From assembly GCF_001636295.1 (NCBI RefSeq), contig NZ_CP014209.1, positions 3,762,973 to 3,826,972 on the forward strand: DNA of 64,000 nucleotides. The letters run 5' to 3'. A model generated the notes under the pieces. It saw only the letters and a program-made list of their open reading frames with translations, made no database searches and had not been told where the DNA came from. Each line of letters opens with the position of its first letter. Position 1 is the first letter of the stretch. Origin of the DNA: Isoptericola dokdonensis DS-3 (GTDB taxonomy: Bacteria > Actinomycetota > Actinomycetes > Actinomycetales > Cellulomonadaceae). The position numbers and the translations under genes are program-made. Below are positions 1 through 10,128 of this stretch, in pieces.

Positions 1-990
1 TGGTTCGACGGGTCCGACCCGCAGAGGATGCACAACTACTACGCGCAGGCCTACAACGAGGTCGTGTTCGGCCTGCTGCGCCGTCGCCGCGGCGAGGGGG
101 AGGCGGTGCTGTTCGCGCGGTCGGCGACGACGGGCGGGCAGACGATGCCGGTGCACTGGGGCGGCGACTGCGACTCGCAGTTCTCCTCCATGGCCGAGAC
201 GCTGCGTGGCGGGCTGTCGCTCGCGATGTCCGGGTTCGGCTACTGGAGCCACGACATCGGCGGGTTCGAGGGCACCCCCGACGCCGAGGTGTTCAAGCGG
301 TGGCTCGCGTTCGGCCTGCTGTCCAGCCACTCGCGGCTGCACGGGTCGAGCTCGTACCGGGTGCCGTGGGCGTTCGACGACGAGGCGGTGGACGTCGCAC
401 GCCGGTTCACGCACCTCAAGATGCGGCTCATGCCGTACCTGGGTGCCGCCGCCGAGGAGGTCGTCGGCGCGGGGGTGCCGCTGATGCGACCGATGCCGCT
501 GGAGTTCCCCGGCGACCGCTCGACGTTCGGCATCGACACGCAGTACATGCTGGGCGGCGCGCTGCTGGTCGCGCCGGTGTTCTCGGCCGCCGGGGACGTC
601 GAGGTGTACGTCCCGGAGGGCACGTGGACGTCGTTGCTCACGGGGCAGCAGGTGACCGGGCCGCGCTGGGTCCGGGAGCGGCACGCCGCGGACTCCCTGC
701 CGCTCTACGTGCGCCCGGGCACCGTGCTCCCGGTCGGGGCGCGGACCGACCGGCCGGACTACGCGTGGGCCGACGGCGTCGAGCTGCGCCTCTTCGAGCT
801 CCCCGACGGGTACGACGCCGTGACGGCCGTCCCGACCCGCGGGGGCGGGGAGCACGTGCGGTTCCACGTCCGGCGCGTGGGCGACGAGGTCCAGGTGTCG
901 TCCGACGACGCGCCGGGGGACTGGTCCGTCCGCACCGGTGACGTGGTCGTCGCGGCGTCCGGTGCGGCATCGGTGACCCTCGCGCTGTGA
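1..990 (+). CDS. Alpha-xylosidase, GH31 (C-terminal part, cut by window start)
   Basis: The reading frame is open from base 1, so the N-terminal half lies outside the window. The visible 329 residues match the YicI-type branch of GH31, which removes alpha-linked xylose from xyloglucan oligosaccharides. Seen are FARSATTGG, then PVHWGGDCDS, whose Asp (codon near base 166) is the family acid/base, then the long signature LRGGLSLAMSGFGYWSHDIG and GLLSSHSRLHGSSSYRVPW. The catalytic nucleophile is encoded upstream of the window. A beta-sandwich C-terminal domain follows from about residue 190. A strong hairpin follows the stop, so the downstream beta-glucosidase is probably a separate transcript. 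Alpha-glucosidase activity cannot be excluded, but the motif set favours alpha-xylosidase. Confidence 0.88.
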   Translation, partial: WFDGSDPQRMHNYYAQAYNEVVFGLLRRRRGEGEAVLFARSATTGGQTMPVHWGGDCDSQFSSMAETLRGGLSLAMSGFGYWSHDIGGFEGTPDAEVFKRWLAFGLLSSHSRLHGSSSYRVPWAFDDEAVDVARRFTHLKMRLMPYLGAAAEEVVGAGVPLMRPMPLEFPGDRSTFGIDTQYMLGGALLVAPVFSAAGDVEVYVPEGTWTSLLTGQQVTGPRWVRERHAADSLPLYVRPGTVLPVGARTDRPDYAWADGVELRLFELPDGYDAVTAVPTRGGGEHVRFHVRRVGDEVQVSSDDAPGDWSVRTGDVVVAASGAASVTLAL

Positions 991-1000
991 GCCGCGCCGC

Positions 1001-1036
1001 GCCCGTCGTCGTCCTGCGCGCGGGACGACGACGGGC
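1001..1036. terminator. Hairpin terminator after the GH31 gene
   Basis: A perfect 14-bp inverted repeat (gcccgtcgtcgtcc and its complement) encloses an 8-nt loop, starting 10 nt after the GH31 stop. There is no U-tract, as is common in high-GC actinobacteria. Confidence 0.6.
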
Positions 1037-1107
1037 CCGGCGGACCACCGGTGCGACGCGAGCCGCGCCGTCCGGCACGGATGGTGGATCCGGCGTCCGC
1101 CGCACGC

Positions 1108-1125
1108 TAGTATCGAATCGATTCG
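1108..1125 (+). promoter_or_regulatory. -10 element and palindromic LacI-type operator upstream of the beta-glucosidase
   Basis: TAGTAT at 1108-1113 fits an actinobacterial -10. It is followed at 1114-1125 by the perfect 12-bp palindrome cgaatcgattcg. A central CG inside an even palindrome is typical of LacI-family operators. Its place at the presumed transcription start suits repression. The regulator is not identifiable from this window. Confidence 0.45.
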
Positions 1126-1140
1126 TGGGAACGCTCCCAC
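1125..1140 (+). promoter_or_regulatory. CebR-like LacI operator
   Basis: gtgggaacgctcccac is an imperfect palindrome. Its core tgggaacgctccca (1126-1139) differs at one base from the 14-bp TGGGAGCGCTCCCA operator known for the cellobiose repressor CebR of actinomycetes. It abuts the preceding palindrome and lies about 50 nt before a beta-glucosidase start, the kind of gene CebR controls. Induction by cello-oligosaccharides is inferred. Confidence 0.6.
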
Positions 1141-1188
1141 TCACCGGGCGCGACGCCGTCGCGCCGACCACCAGGAGGTAGACCACCG

Positions 1189-2664
<1,476 letters not shown>

Positions 2665-2694
2665 CCCTCGGACCTCCTGCCGACCGGCAGGCCC

Positions 2695-2733
2695 ACGACG
2701 CGCCCGGTGTGCCCGACACGCCGGGCGCGTCGT
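2695..2733. terminator. Hairpin terminator after the GH1 gene
   Basis: acgacgcgcccgg at 2695-2707 pairs with ccgggcgcgtcgt at 2721-2733 (13 bp, perfect), and a few more pairs continue inside the loop. Confidence 0.55.
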
Positions 2734-2816
2734 CGTCCGGGGAACGTCCGGCGGTCGCTCCGGACGTCCGGGCCGAGCTCGTCGTCGGGTCCGCCGGGAG
2801 GGTCGTCCGCGGTGTG

Positions 2817-2958
2817 CACACCTGTGGACGGAGCGGCGTCCACAGGTGTGGACGCCGGGGCCCGGACGGCGTCGTCGCAGGCCTCGGCGAGGGTCGTCCC
2901 GGTGGACGACGGCGGTGGACGACAGGGGTGTCAGAGGCGGCTGGGAGCATGGTCCACA
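2817..2958 (+). promoter_or_regulatory. Cluster of DnaA-box-like sequences in the nrd upstream region
   Basis: The 590-nt gap between the beta-glucosidase and nrdH has no supportable gene. It holds a perfect 14-bp inverted repeat (2817-2830 / 2837-2850) whose arms contain tgtggac / gtccaca, a further tgtggac next to it, and tggtccaca at 2950-2958. The last matches 8 of 9 positions of the actinobacterial DnaA box TTGTCCACA, the others 7 of 9. DnaA control of ribonucleotide reductase is established for E. coli nrdAB. Its operation here is inference, and the repeat could equally be a terminator or another operator. Confidence 0.35.
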
Positions 2959-3025
2959 GGGTCTCCCCGGGGCCCGCAGAGGCCTCCGGGGGCAGGGTGA
3001 CACGGTGGAAATCACACCGTTGGCA

Positions 3026-3072
3026 ACACAACATGTCGTAGGCGAGCGGGCGGCGAACACTAGGTGTAGTGT
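3026..3072 (+). promoter_or_regulatory. NrdR boxes upstream of nrdHIEF
   Basis: acactaggtgtagtgt at 3057-3072 has the perfect acacta-N4-tagtgt form of the NrdR box. Exactly 31 bp upstream, 3026-3041 (acacaacatgtcgtag) is a degraded partner keeping the left half-site. NrdR sites typically come in pairs about three helical turns apart. NrdR is the dATP/ATP-sensing repressor of ribonucleotide reductase operons, so the pair supports NrdR control of the genes that follow. Confidence 0.7.
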
Positions 3073-3255
3073 TTGGAGCACGTCGGGGGCCCAGCCCTCG
3101 CGGAGGATCACATCGGCGTAGTTGCACCGGTGTCGTCCCTGGTCGGGGCCCTGTCGCAGGGCTCGCCGGACCACGGCCGACCGCCCGGGAACCGCCCACG
3201 AACCACAGACATTTCACGGGCCGCCAGGTGGGCGGCGGACGAGGGGGAGACCGAC

Positions 3256-3498
3256 ATGAGCGTCACCGTCTACAGCAAGCCGGCGTGCGTGCAGTGCGAT
3301 GCGACCTACCGGGCCCTGGACCGCAAGGGCGTCGAGTACACCGTCGTCGACATCACGCAGGACGCCGAGGCGCTCGAGATGGTCCGCGGTCTCGGTTACC
3401 TCCAGGCGCCCGTCGTCGTCGCCGGCGAGGACCACTGGTCGGGCTTCCGCCCCGACCGGATCTCCTCGGTGGCCGCACAGCAGGCCGTCACGGCCTGA
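3256..3498 (+). CDS. nrdH: Glutaredoxin-like protein NrdH
   Basis: An 80-residue redoxin with the CVQC active site (Cys11 and Cys14), a Thr-Val-Val-Asp strand, and [19 protein letters not shown], the typical NrdH C-terminal half. NrdH reduces the class Ib reductase NrdEF and is itself reduced by thioredoxin reductase. ATG at 3256 is chosen because of gaggggga at 3241-3248 and because it gives the normal family length. It is the first gene of the nrd cluster; a 14-bp hairpin separates it from nrdI. Confidence 0.93.
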   Translation: MSVTVYSKPACVQCDATYRALDRKGVEYTVVDITQDAEALEMVRGLGYLQAPVVVAGEDHWSGFRPDRISSVAAQQAVTA

Positions 3499-3504
3499 CG
3501 AGCT

Positions 3505-3542
3505 CCGGCCCGGTCGCGGGCGCAACCTCGCGACCGGGCCGG
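3505..3542 (+). terminator. Intercistronic hairpin between nrdH and nrdI
   Basis: A perfect 14-bp inverted repeat (ccggcccggtcgcg and complement) with a 10-nt loop sits 6 nt after the nrdH stop and 31 nt before nrdI. Because the genes form one functional unit it is probably a partial terminator or an mRNA stability element rather than an operon end. Confidence 0.45.
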
Positions 3543-3573
3543 CACCACGTACGTCCGAACGGGGGAGAGCGAC

Positions 3574-4005
3574 ATGTCATCGCTCGTGTACTTCTCCAGC
3601 GTCTCGGAGAACACGCACCGGTTCGTCCAGAAGCTCGGCTTCCCCGAGCAGGGCGTGCCGGTGCACCGCATCCCGCTGCGACCGAGCGACGGGTTCCTCA
3701 CCGTGGACGAACCGTACGTGCTCATGGTCCCCACCTACGGGGGCGGCAACGAGGGCGGAGCCGTGCCGCGTCAGGTCCGCAGGTTCCTGGGCGACGCGCA
3801 CAACCGGTCGTTGATCCGCGGCGTCATCGCGGCGGGCAACACCAACTTCGGCGCTGCGTACTGCATCGCCGGCGACATCATCGCGGCGAAGTGCCAGGTG
3901 CCATACCTGTATGCCTTCGAGCTGCTCGGCACGACGGAGGACGCCCAGCGCGTCCGAGACGGATGGGGACGATTTTGGCAACGACAGTCACTGATCTCGG
4001 CGTGA
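3574..4005 (+). CDS. nrdI: Flavodoxin-like NrdI
   Basis: A 143-residue flavodoxin-like protein that supplies the oxidant for assembling the Mn(III)2-tyrosyl radical cofactor of NrdF. Visible are the N-terminal strand [14 protein letters not shown] with the FMN-phosphate loop, VPTYGGG, and [19 protein letters not shown], all NrdI signatures. A good gggggaga at 3560-3567 precedes ATG 3574. Its end overlaps the preferred nrdE start, suggesting translational coupling. Confidence 0.94.
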   Translation: MSSLVYFSSVSENTHRFVQKLGFPEQGVPVHRIPLRPSDGFLTVDEPYVLMVPTYGGGNEGGAVPRQVRRFLGDAHNRSLIRGVIAAGNTNFGAAYCIAGDIIAAKCQVPYLYAFELLGTTEDAQRVRDGWGRFWQRQSLISA

Positions 4006-6158
4006 GCACCGCGCCCGACACGGACGCGCAGGTCGTCCTCCCGCAGGCCGACCTCGACTACCACGCGCTCAACGCGATGCTCAACCTCTACGGACCGGAC
4101 GGCAAGATCCAGTTCGACAAGGACCGCGAGGCGGCCTCCGCGTACTTCCGGCAGCACGTCCTGCCGAACACGATCGAGTTCGACACGCTCGACGCCAAGC
4201 TCGACCACCTTGTCGAGAACAAGTACTACGACCCGGCCGTGCTGGACAAGTACTCCCGGGCCTTCGTCAAGGAGCTGTTCCAGCGCACCTACGCCGCCGG
4301 GTTCCGCTTCGAGTCGTTCCTCGGCGCGTTCAAGTACTACACGTCGTACACGCTGAAGACGTTCGACGGGAAGAAGTACCTGGAGCGCTTCGAGGACCGC
4401 GTCTCCATGGTCGCGCTCGGCCTGGCCGACGGCGACGAGCAGATGGCCCGCGACATCGTCGACGAGGTCATCGCCGGCCGATTCCAGCCCGCCACCCCCA
4501 CGTTCCTCAACGTCGGCAAGGCGCAGCGCGGCGAGCCCGTGTCCTGCTTCCTGCTGCGCATCGAGGACAACATGGAGTCCATCGCGCGCGGCATCAACTC
4601 CGCGCTGCAGCTCTCCAAGCGTGGCGGCGGCGTCGCCCTGCTGCTCAGCAACGTGCGCGAGCACGGCGCGCCCATCAAGCACATCGAGAACCAGTCGTCC
4701 GGCGTCATCCCCGTGATGAAGCTTCTCGAGGACTCCTTCTCGTATGCCAACCAGCTCGGGGCGCGCCAGGGCGCCGGCGCGGTGTACCTGCACGCGCACC
4801 ACCCCGACATCATGCGGTTCCTCGACACCAAGCGGGAGAACGCGGACGAGAAGATCCGCATCAAGACCCTCTCGCTCGGCGTGGTCATCCCGGACATCAC
4901 GTTCGAGCTGGCCAAGCAGAACGCCGACATGCACCTGTTCAGCCCGTACGACGTCGAGCGCATCTACGGCAAGCCGTTCGCGGACATCTCCGTCACGGAG
5001 AAGTACGACGAGCTCGTCGCCGACGACCGGATCCGCAAGACCACGATCAAGGCGCGCGACTTCTTCCAGACGATCGCCGAGCTCCAGTTCGAGTCCGGCT
5101 ACCCGTACGTCATGTTCGAGGACACGGTGAACCGCGCCAACCCCATCGAGGGTCGCATCACCCACTCGAACCTGTGCTCCGAGATCCTCCAGGTCTCCAC
5201 GCCGTCGACGTTCCACGAGGACCTGTCCTACGACCACGTCGGCCGGGACATCTCCTGCAACCTCGGCTCGCTGAACATCGCCAGGACGATGGACTCCCCG
5301 GACTTCGGCCGGACCATCGACACCGCGATCCGCGCGCTCACCGCCGTGTCCGACCAGACCAGCATCGAGTCCGTGCCGTCGATCAAGCGGGCCAACGAGC
5401 TCGGGCACGCCATCGGCCTCGGTCAGATGAACCTGCACGGCTACCTCGCGCGCGAGCGGATCCACTACGGCTCCGACGAGGGCGTCGACTTCACCAACAT
5501 CTACTTCTACACCGTCGCCTACCACGCGATCGCGGCCTCCAACCGCCTCGCCAAGGAGCGCGGCCGCGCCTTCGGCAGCTTCGCCACCTCCACGTACGCG
5601 ACCGGCGAGTACTTCGACAAGTACACCGACCGCGTCTGGGAGCCGGCCACCGAGCGCGTCGCCGCCCTCTTCGCGGACGCCGGCGTGCACATCCCCACGC
5701 AGGACGACTGGCGCGAGCTCAAGGCGTCCGTCATGGAGCACGGCATCTACAACCAGAACCTCCAGGCCGTGCCGCCCACCGGCTCCATCAGCTACATCAA
5801 CCACTCCACGTCGTCGATCCACCCCGTCGCCGCGAAGATCGAGATCCGCAAGGAGGGCAAGCTCGGGCGCGCGTACTACCCGGCGCCCTTCATGACGAAC
5901 GACAACCTGGAGTACTACCAGGACGCGTACGAGATCGGCTACGAGAAGATCATCGACACCTACGCGGCGGCCACCCAGCACGTCGACCAGGGCCTGTCGC
6001 TCACGCTGTTCTTCCCGGACACCGTCACCACCCGCGACGTCAACAAGGCGCAGATCTACGCCTGGCGCAAGGGCATCAAGACGCTCTACTACATCCGGCT
6101 CCGTCAGCTCGCGCTGGAGGGCACGTCCGTGGAGGGTTGTGTCAGCTGCATGCTGTAG
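3963..6158 (+). CDS. nrdE: Class Ib ribonucleoside-diphosphate reductase, alpha subunit
   Basis: The catalytic subunit, reducing NDPs to dNDPs with the NrdF radical. From ATG 3963 it has 731 residues, close to the family norm. Seen are the N-terminal [10 protein letters not shown] motif, [10 protein letters not shown] and SNLCSEILQ with catalytic cysteines, [10 protein letters not shown], the [18 protein letters not shown] loop, and the C-terminal redox pair CVSCML that NrdH reduces. The frame is open upstream to 3069, but the NrdE match begins only after 3963. GTG 4002, overlapping the nrdI stop, is an alternative start; neither has a strong ribosome-binding site. The C-terminus is intact although a homing-endonuclease-like gene begins 10 nt after the stop. 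Confidence 0.95.
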   Translation: MGTILATTVTDLGVSTAPDTDAQVVLPQADLDYHALNAMLNLYGPDGKIQFDKDREAASAYFRQHVLPNTIEFDTLDAKLDHLVENKYYDPAVLDKYSRAFVKELFQRTYAAGFRFESFLGAFKYYTSYTLKTFDGKKYLERFEDRVSMVALGLADGDEQMARDIVDEVIAGRFQPATPTFLNVGKAQRGEPVSCFLLRIEDNMESIARGINSALQLSKRGGGVALLLSNVREHGAPIKHIENQSSGVIPVMKLLEDSFSYANQLGARQGAGAVYLHAHHPDIMRFLDTKRENADEKIRIKTLSLGVVIPDITFELAKQNADMHLFSPYDVERIYGKPFADISVTEKYDELVADDRIRKTTIKARDFFQTIAELQFESGYPYVMFEDTVNRANPIEGRITHSNLCSEILQVSTPSTFHEDLSYDHVGRDISCNLGSLNIARTMDSPDFGRTIDTAIRALTAVSDQTSIESVPSIKRANELGHAIGLGQMNLHGYLARERIHYGSDEGVDFTNIYFYTVAYHAIAASNRLAKERGRAFGSFATSTYATGEYFDKYTDRVWEPATERVAALFADAGVHIPTQDDWRELKASVMEHGIYNQNLQAVPPTGSISYINHSTSSIHPVAAKIEIRKEGKLGRAYYPAPFMTNDNLEYYQDAYEIGYEKIIDTYAAATQHVDQGLSLTLFFPDTVTTRDVNKAQIYAWRKGIKTLYYIRLRQLALEGTSVEGCVSCML

Positions 6159-6167
6159 GGATTGGTC

Positions 6168-6941
6168 ATGGCGACGCAGCTTCCAGGCAGGCAGAGGCCC
6201 GTGGGAATCATCTACGGCATCCGACTCAAGGACTCGAACGAGTACCGGTACATCGGACTGACGACCTGGAGTTCGTCGCGTCGCTTGCGGCGACACCTCA
6301 GCAATGCACGAGCCGGCCGGAAGACCCCGTACTACGACTGGCTGCGCAAGCATCAGGAGGACGTGGTGGTCGACCAGCTCTACACCGAGCGCGAGAGCCT
6401 GACGAGGCTCGGGGAAGCTGAGATCCTCTGGATCGCCGCACTGCGTGCCGAGGGCCATCGGCTGCTCAACCTCTCCGCCGGTGGGCTCGGGCCCACCGGC
6501 GTGGTGTGGACCGACGAGATGCGCGAAGCCGCAAGGCAGCGGTCGACCGGACGGAAGGGAGTGAGCAGGCCCGGGCCGCTCGGGCCCTTCTACGGGATGC
6601 AGCACACGCCGGAGCAGAGGGCGAAGTGGTCGCGGGACCGCAAGGGAACGTTCGTCGGTCCCGCGAACCCGAACTACGGGAAGTTCGGCGAGGACCACCC
6701 GAGCTTCGGGCACACCATGTCGCCCGAGTCGCGTGCGGTGCTCTCAGAGATGCGCCGCGGCGAGCGGAATCCGAACTTCGGGAAGAAGGCGAGCCCGGAG
6801 ACGCGCGCGAAGATGTCCGCCGCGCAGAAGGGCGTGCCCAAGCCGTCGAGCGCCCGGAGCGCTCACACTCGGTACCACACGAACCAAGGCCGTACGAGCC
6901 CTACCTGCAAGTTCTGTATCTCGGACGCGCAGAGCAACTGA
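6168..6941 (+). CDS. GIY-YIG homing-endonuclease-like protein with NUMOD3 repeats
   Basis: 257 residues. The N-terminal domain has G13-I-I-Y16 and Y28-I-G30 (GIY-YIG), an arginine-rich helix at 38-42 that can carry the catalytic Arg, and E85 before L-W-I, the usual metal-binding Glu. From about residue 138 there are three imperfect NUMOD3-type DNA-binding repeats (PFYGMQHTPEQRAKWS, PSFGHTMSPESRAVLSE, PNFGKKASPETRAKMSAAQK). A single CKFC ends the protein. It stands free between the intact nrdE and nrdF, 10 nt after nrdE and 28 nt before nrdF. Codon use is unlike its neighbours: CTT, CCA, GGA, CGA, AGT, AAT, CAT and AGG occur within the first 65 codons. A TTG at 6162 is a less likely start. It resembles intron- or phage-borne mobile nucleases; the cleavage site is unknown. 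Confidence 0.88.
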   Translation: MATQLPGRQRPVGIIYGIRLKDSNEYRYIGLTTWSSSRRLRRHLSNARAGRKTPYYDWLRKHQEDVVVDQLYTERESLTRLGEAEILWIAALRAEGHRLLNLSAGGLGPTGVVWTDEMREAARQRSTGRKGVSRPGPLGPFYGMQHTPEQRAKWSRDRKGTFVGPANPNYGKFGEDHPSFGHTMSPESRAVLSEMRRGERNPNFGKKASPETRAKMSAAQKGVPKPSSARSAHTRYHTNQGRTSPTCKFCISDAQSN

Positions 6942-6954
6942 CGCGTCGACCTGA

Positions 6955-7950
<996 letters not shown>

Positions 7951-7962
7951 GTCGCCCGGTAC

Positions 7963-7999
7963 GAACGGGCCCGCACGCTCTCGGCGTGCGGGCCCGTTC
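7963..7999. terminator. Terminator between nrdF and the phosphoribosyltransferase
   Basis: A perfect 16-bp inverted repeat (gaacgggcccgcacgc and complement) with a 5-nt loop lies between two convergent genes, so it probably serves both directions. Confidence 0.75.
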
Positions 8000-8014
8000 T
8001 GCGTCGGTGCCTCG

Positions 8015-8515
8015 TCAGGCGACGACGTCGGTGTTCGCGCCCTCGACGGGCGGCTCGGCGGACCACGGGAAGGTGATCCACCTGTCGGTCTCGCGCCACG
8101 AGTACGCGGGGCGGATGACGGAACGTGGCTTGGTGTAGAGCACGGCGGCGCGGGCGTCGGCGCCGTGGCCGTCGAGCATCCGCATGACGAGCTCGAGGGT
8201 GCGGCCGGAGTCCGCGACGTCGTCGACGACGAGGACGCGCGACCCGGTGAGGTCGGACGTGTCCATGAGCGGCGGCAGGACGCGCGGGTCGTCGAGGGTG
8301 CGGCCGATGTCGGTGTAGAACTCGATGTTCATCGTCCCGACGCCCTTGGTGCCGAGCGCGTAGGCGATCGCCCCGCCGGGGACGAGGCCGCCGCGCGCGA
8401 TCGCGACGACGACGTCGGGCCGGAACCCGTCCGCGACCACCTGCTCGGCGAGGCGGCGCGAGGCCTCCCCGAAGTCGGCCCAGGTGAGGATCTCGCGTGC
8501 GGCGTCGTTCGTCAT
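8015..8515 (-). CDS. Phosphoribosyltransferase (purine/xanthine type)
   Basis: 166 residues with the PRTase core. VVVAIARGGLVPGGAIAYAL forms the early strand-helix, and RVLVVDDVADSGRTL is the PRPP-binding loop with its Asp-Asp pair. RPAYSWRETDRWITFPWS near the end resembles xanthine/hypoxanthine phosphoribosyltransferases of actinobacteria. The likely role is salvage of purine bases to nucleotides in the cytoplasm, but the base specificity cannot be read. No ribosome-binding site is seen; a TAGTTT hexamer 6 nt before the ATG suggests a leaderless mRNA. It converges with nrdF. Confidence 0.75.
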   Translation of the reverse strand: MTNDAAREILTWADFGEASRRLAEQVVADGFRPDVVVAIARGGLVPGGAIAYALGTKGVGTMNIEFYTDIGRTLDDPRVLPPLMDTSDLTGSRVLVVDDVADSGRTLELVMRMLDGHGADARAAVLYTKPRSVIRPAYSWRETDRWITFPWSAEPPVEGANTDVVA

Positions 8516-8521
8516 GCGAAG

Positions 8522-8527
8522 AAACTA
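8522..8527 (-). promoter_or_regulatory. Leaderless -10 of the phosphoribosyltransferase
   Basis: On the minus strand TAGTTT is followed by 6 nt and then the ATG, with no Shine-Dalgarno sequence. This spacing puts transcription start at the initiation codon. Confidence 0.45.
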
Positions 8528-8557
8528 CCTGCCGCCGAGACGGGCGTCGCCACGACG

Positions 8558-8599
8558 ACGGACGGCCCCGCACCTCCGAGGAGGTGCGGGGCCGTCCGT
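8558..8599. terminator. Hairpin between the phosphoribosyltransferase and FKBP genes
   Basis: A perfect 19-bp inverted repeat with a 4-nt loop (left arm starts acggacggccccgcacctc) lies downstream of the minus-strand FKBP gene, so it most likely terminates that gene. Confidence 0.65.
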
Positions 8600-8600
8600 G

Positions 8601-8650
8601 CTGACTCGCGGGAACCTGCGCTGACTCGCGCCGGCGTGCGCTGACTCGCG
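8601..8650 (+). repeat. Three direct repeats at 20-bp period
   Basis: ctgactcgcg occurs at 8601, 8621 and 8641, each separated by exactly 10 bp of different sequence. It lies between the FKBP terminator hairpin and the FKBP stop codon. No function is assigned. Confidence 0.7.
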
Positions 8651-8670
8651 TCAGGTGGCGAGGGACCGGG

Positions 8671-9648
8671 TCAGTCGGCGTCGAGGATGTCCACGACGAA
8701 GACGAGGTCCTGGCCGGCGAGCTCGTTGTCCGCGCTCTCCTCGGCGCCGTACGCCTGCTCGGCGGGGATGACGAGCAGCACCTGGCTGCCGACGGTCTGG
8801 CCGGCGAGGCCCTCGGTCCAGCCCTCGATGACGCCCTGCAGCGAGAAGGACGACGGCTCCCCGCGCTCCCAGGAGGAGTCGAAGACCGTGCCGTCGAGCG
8901 TCCAGCCGGTGTAGTGGGCGGTCACGGTCTGCTCGGCGGTGACCTCCGCGCCGTCACCCTTGATGAGGGTCTGCGCGACGAGCTTGTCCGGGGCCTCGTA
9001 GCCCTCGGGGAACTCGACGGACGGGGCGCCGTCGTCGGCGAGGGTGACGGTGGGCAGGCCCTCGGCGGGCTCGACCGCCTCGCCCTCGGCGCGGGTCGGG
9101 ATCTCGCGGGCGTCCACGATCTCGATGAGGTTGACCACGGTCGACGGGTTGTTCTCGGCGTCGTAGGTGGGGTTGGCGATGAGGAGGCGCGCCCCGACCT
9201 GCTGGCCGGTGAGCGGCTCGGTGAGGAGGTCGAAGCTCGGGTCGCCGAGGACGAAGCTCTGGGGAGCGTCGGTCTCCCAGGTGGAGCCGAGCTTCTGCCC
9301 CGCGGCGTCGTAGGCGACGTACTGCATGGTGACCTTCATGCCGTCGGCGAGCTCGGTGCCGTCACCGGCGTCGACGTTGCGGGTCGTCGGCACGGACACG
9401 GTGAGGTCGGAGAAGACGAGCTCCGGCTCGGCGCCGGCGTCGCCGTCGACCTCGACGGCCTCGAGCGCCGCGACGTCCTCCGCGGTCGGCTCCGGGGCGG
9501 TCGTCGCGTCGGCCGACGCCGACGACTCGGCCGACGCCGAGGCCGACGGCGACGCGTCGTCGCTCGACCCGTCGCTCTCCCCGCAGGCGGTCAGCGTGAG
9601 GGTGGCGGCGAGCGTCGCGGCGAGGGCGACGGAGGTTCGGAGCTTCAC
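8671..9648 (-). CDS. Lipoprotein FKBP-type peptidyl-prolyl isomerase, tandem domains
   Basis: 325 residues. A lipoprotein signal ends at the lipobox LTAC (Cys22), followed by a Ser/Ala/Asp-rich linker. Residues about 85-180 form a degenerate FKBP-like domain (GMKVTMQYVAYDAAGQKLG). Residues about 215-325 form a canonical FKBP domain with VTAHYTGWTLDGTVFDSSW and GVIEGWTEGLAGQTVGSQVL. It probably assists folding of secreted proteins at the outer face of the membrane. GTG at 9648 is chosen because it directly precedes the signal peptide and has a gaaggg about 6 nt upstream. The N-terminal domain lacks most conserved aromatic residues and may be inactive. Confidence 0.85.
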   Translation of the reverse strand: MKLRTSVALAATLAATLTLTACGESDGSSDDASPSASASAESSASADATTAPEPTAEDVAALEAVEVDGDAGAEPELVFSDLTVSVPTTRNVDAGDGTELADGMKVTMQYVAYDAAGQKLGSTWETDAPQSFVLGDPSFDLLTEPLTGQQVGARLLIANPTYDAENNPSTVVNLIEIVDAREIPTRAEGEAVEPAEGLPTVTLADDGAPSVEFPEGYEAPDKLVAQTLIKGDGAEVTAEQTVTAHYTGWTLDGTVFDSSWERGEPSSFSLQGVIEGWTEGLAGQTVGSQVLLVIPAEQAYGAEESADNELAGQDLVFVVDILDAD

Positions 9649-9759
9649 AGGAGGCCCTTCGATGTCGGCGGCAGTACGGTCGGCGATACGCAAACCCCGG
9701 ACACTGTAGCGGTCCGACCTGAGCGCGGGCAGTGAGCCGCCGGCGCACGGCGGACGCGG

Positions 9760-9765
9760 GACAAT
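9760..9765 (+). promoter_or_regulatory. Leaderless -10 of the 98-residue protein gene
   Basis: gacaat, 7 nt, then ATG 9773, without a ribosome-binding site. Confidence 0.35.
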
Positions 9766-9772
9766 AGGACGC

Positions 9773-10069
9773 ATGCCGAACCGCCGACCCTCTCGCAAGC
9801 GTCCCTGGAACGCCGAGCACCCCGAGCTGGATGTCGAGCGGGCGCGCGGGGGAGTGCGGCACGTCGACGGGCGCGACGGGCAGTGGACGGTGCGCCGCGT
9901 CACCGGGGACAAGTCCTACATCTGCCCCGCCTGCCACCAGCAGATCCCGCCGGGCACGCCGCACGTCGTCGCGTGGCAGCGGGACGTCGTCGGCGGCGAG
10001 GCCGCCGGTCTGGAGGCCCGTCGGCACTGGCACTCCTCCTGCTTCGACCGGCGCGAACGGCTGCGCTGA
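9773..10069 (+). CDS. Small conserved actinobacterial protein with putative zinc site
   Basis: 98 residues, basic N-terminus (PNRRPSRKRPWN). CPAC (residues 51-54) plus HWHSSC about 35 residues later give four possible zinc ligands. I recognise this as a small protein common next to hydrolase genes in actinobacteria, without a known function. No signal peptide or membrane segment is visible. The ATG has no Shine-Dalgarno sequence but a plausible -10 at leaderless distance. It is followed by two alpha/beta hydrolases on the same strand, the first with its own promoter. Confidence 0.7.
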   Translation: MPNRRPSRKRPWNAEHPELDVERARGGVRHVDGRDGQWTVRRVTGDKSYICPACHQQIPPGTPHVVAWQRDVVGGEAAGLEARRHWHSSCFDRRERLR

Positions 10070-10128
10070 CCTCGCGCGGCACCACGGACGTCAGGCCGCG
10101 CCCACCGGGCGAGGGCGCCGGTGCGAAC

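Noticed and set aside
3069..3962. N-terminal 298-residue extension of NrdE
   Set aside because: It overlaps nrdH and nrdI in another frame, is Arg/Gly-rich and has no similarity to NrdE; the family match starts after 3963.
8601..8650. Short CRISPR array
   Set aside because: Repeat and spacer are only 10 bp each, far below CRISPR dimensions, and no cas genes are near.
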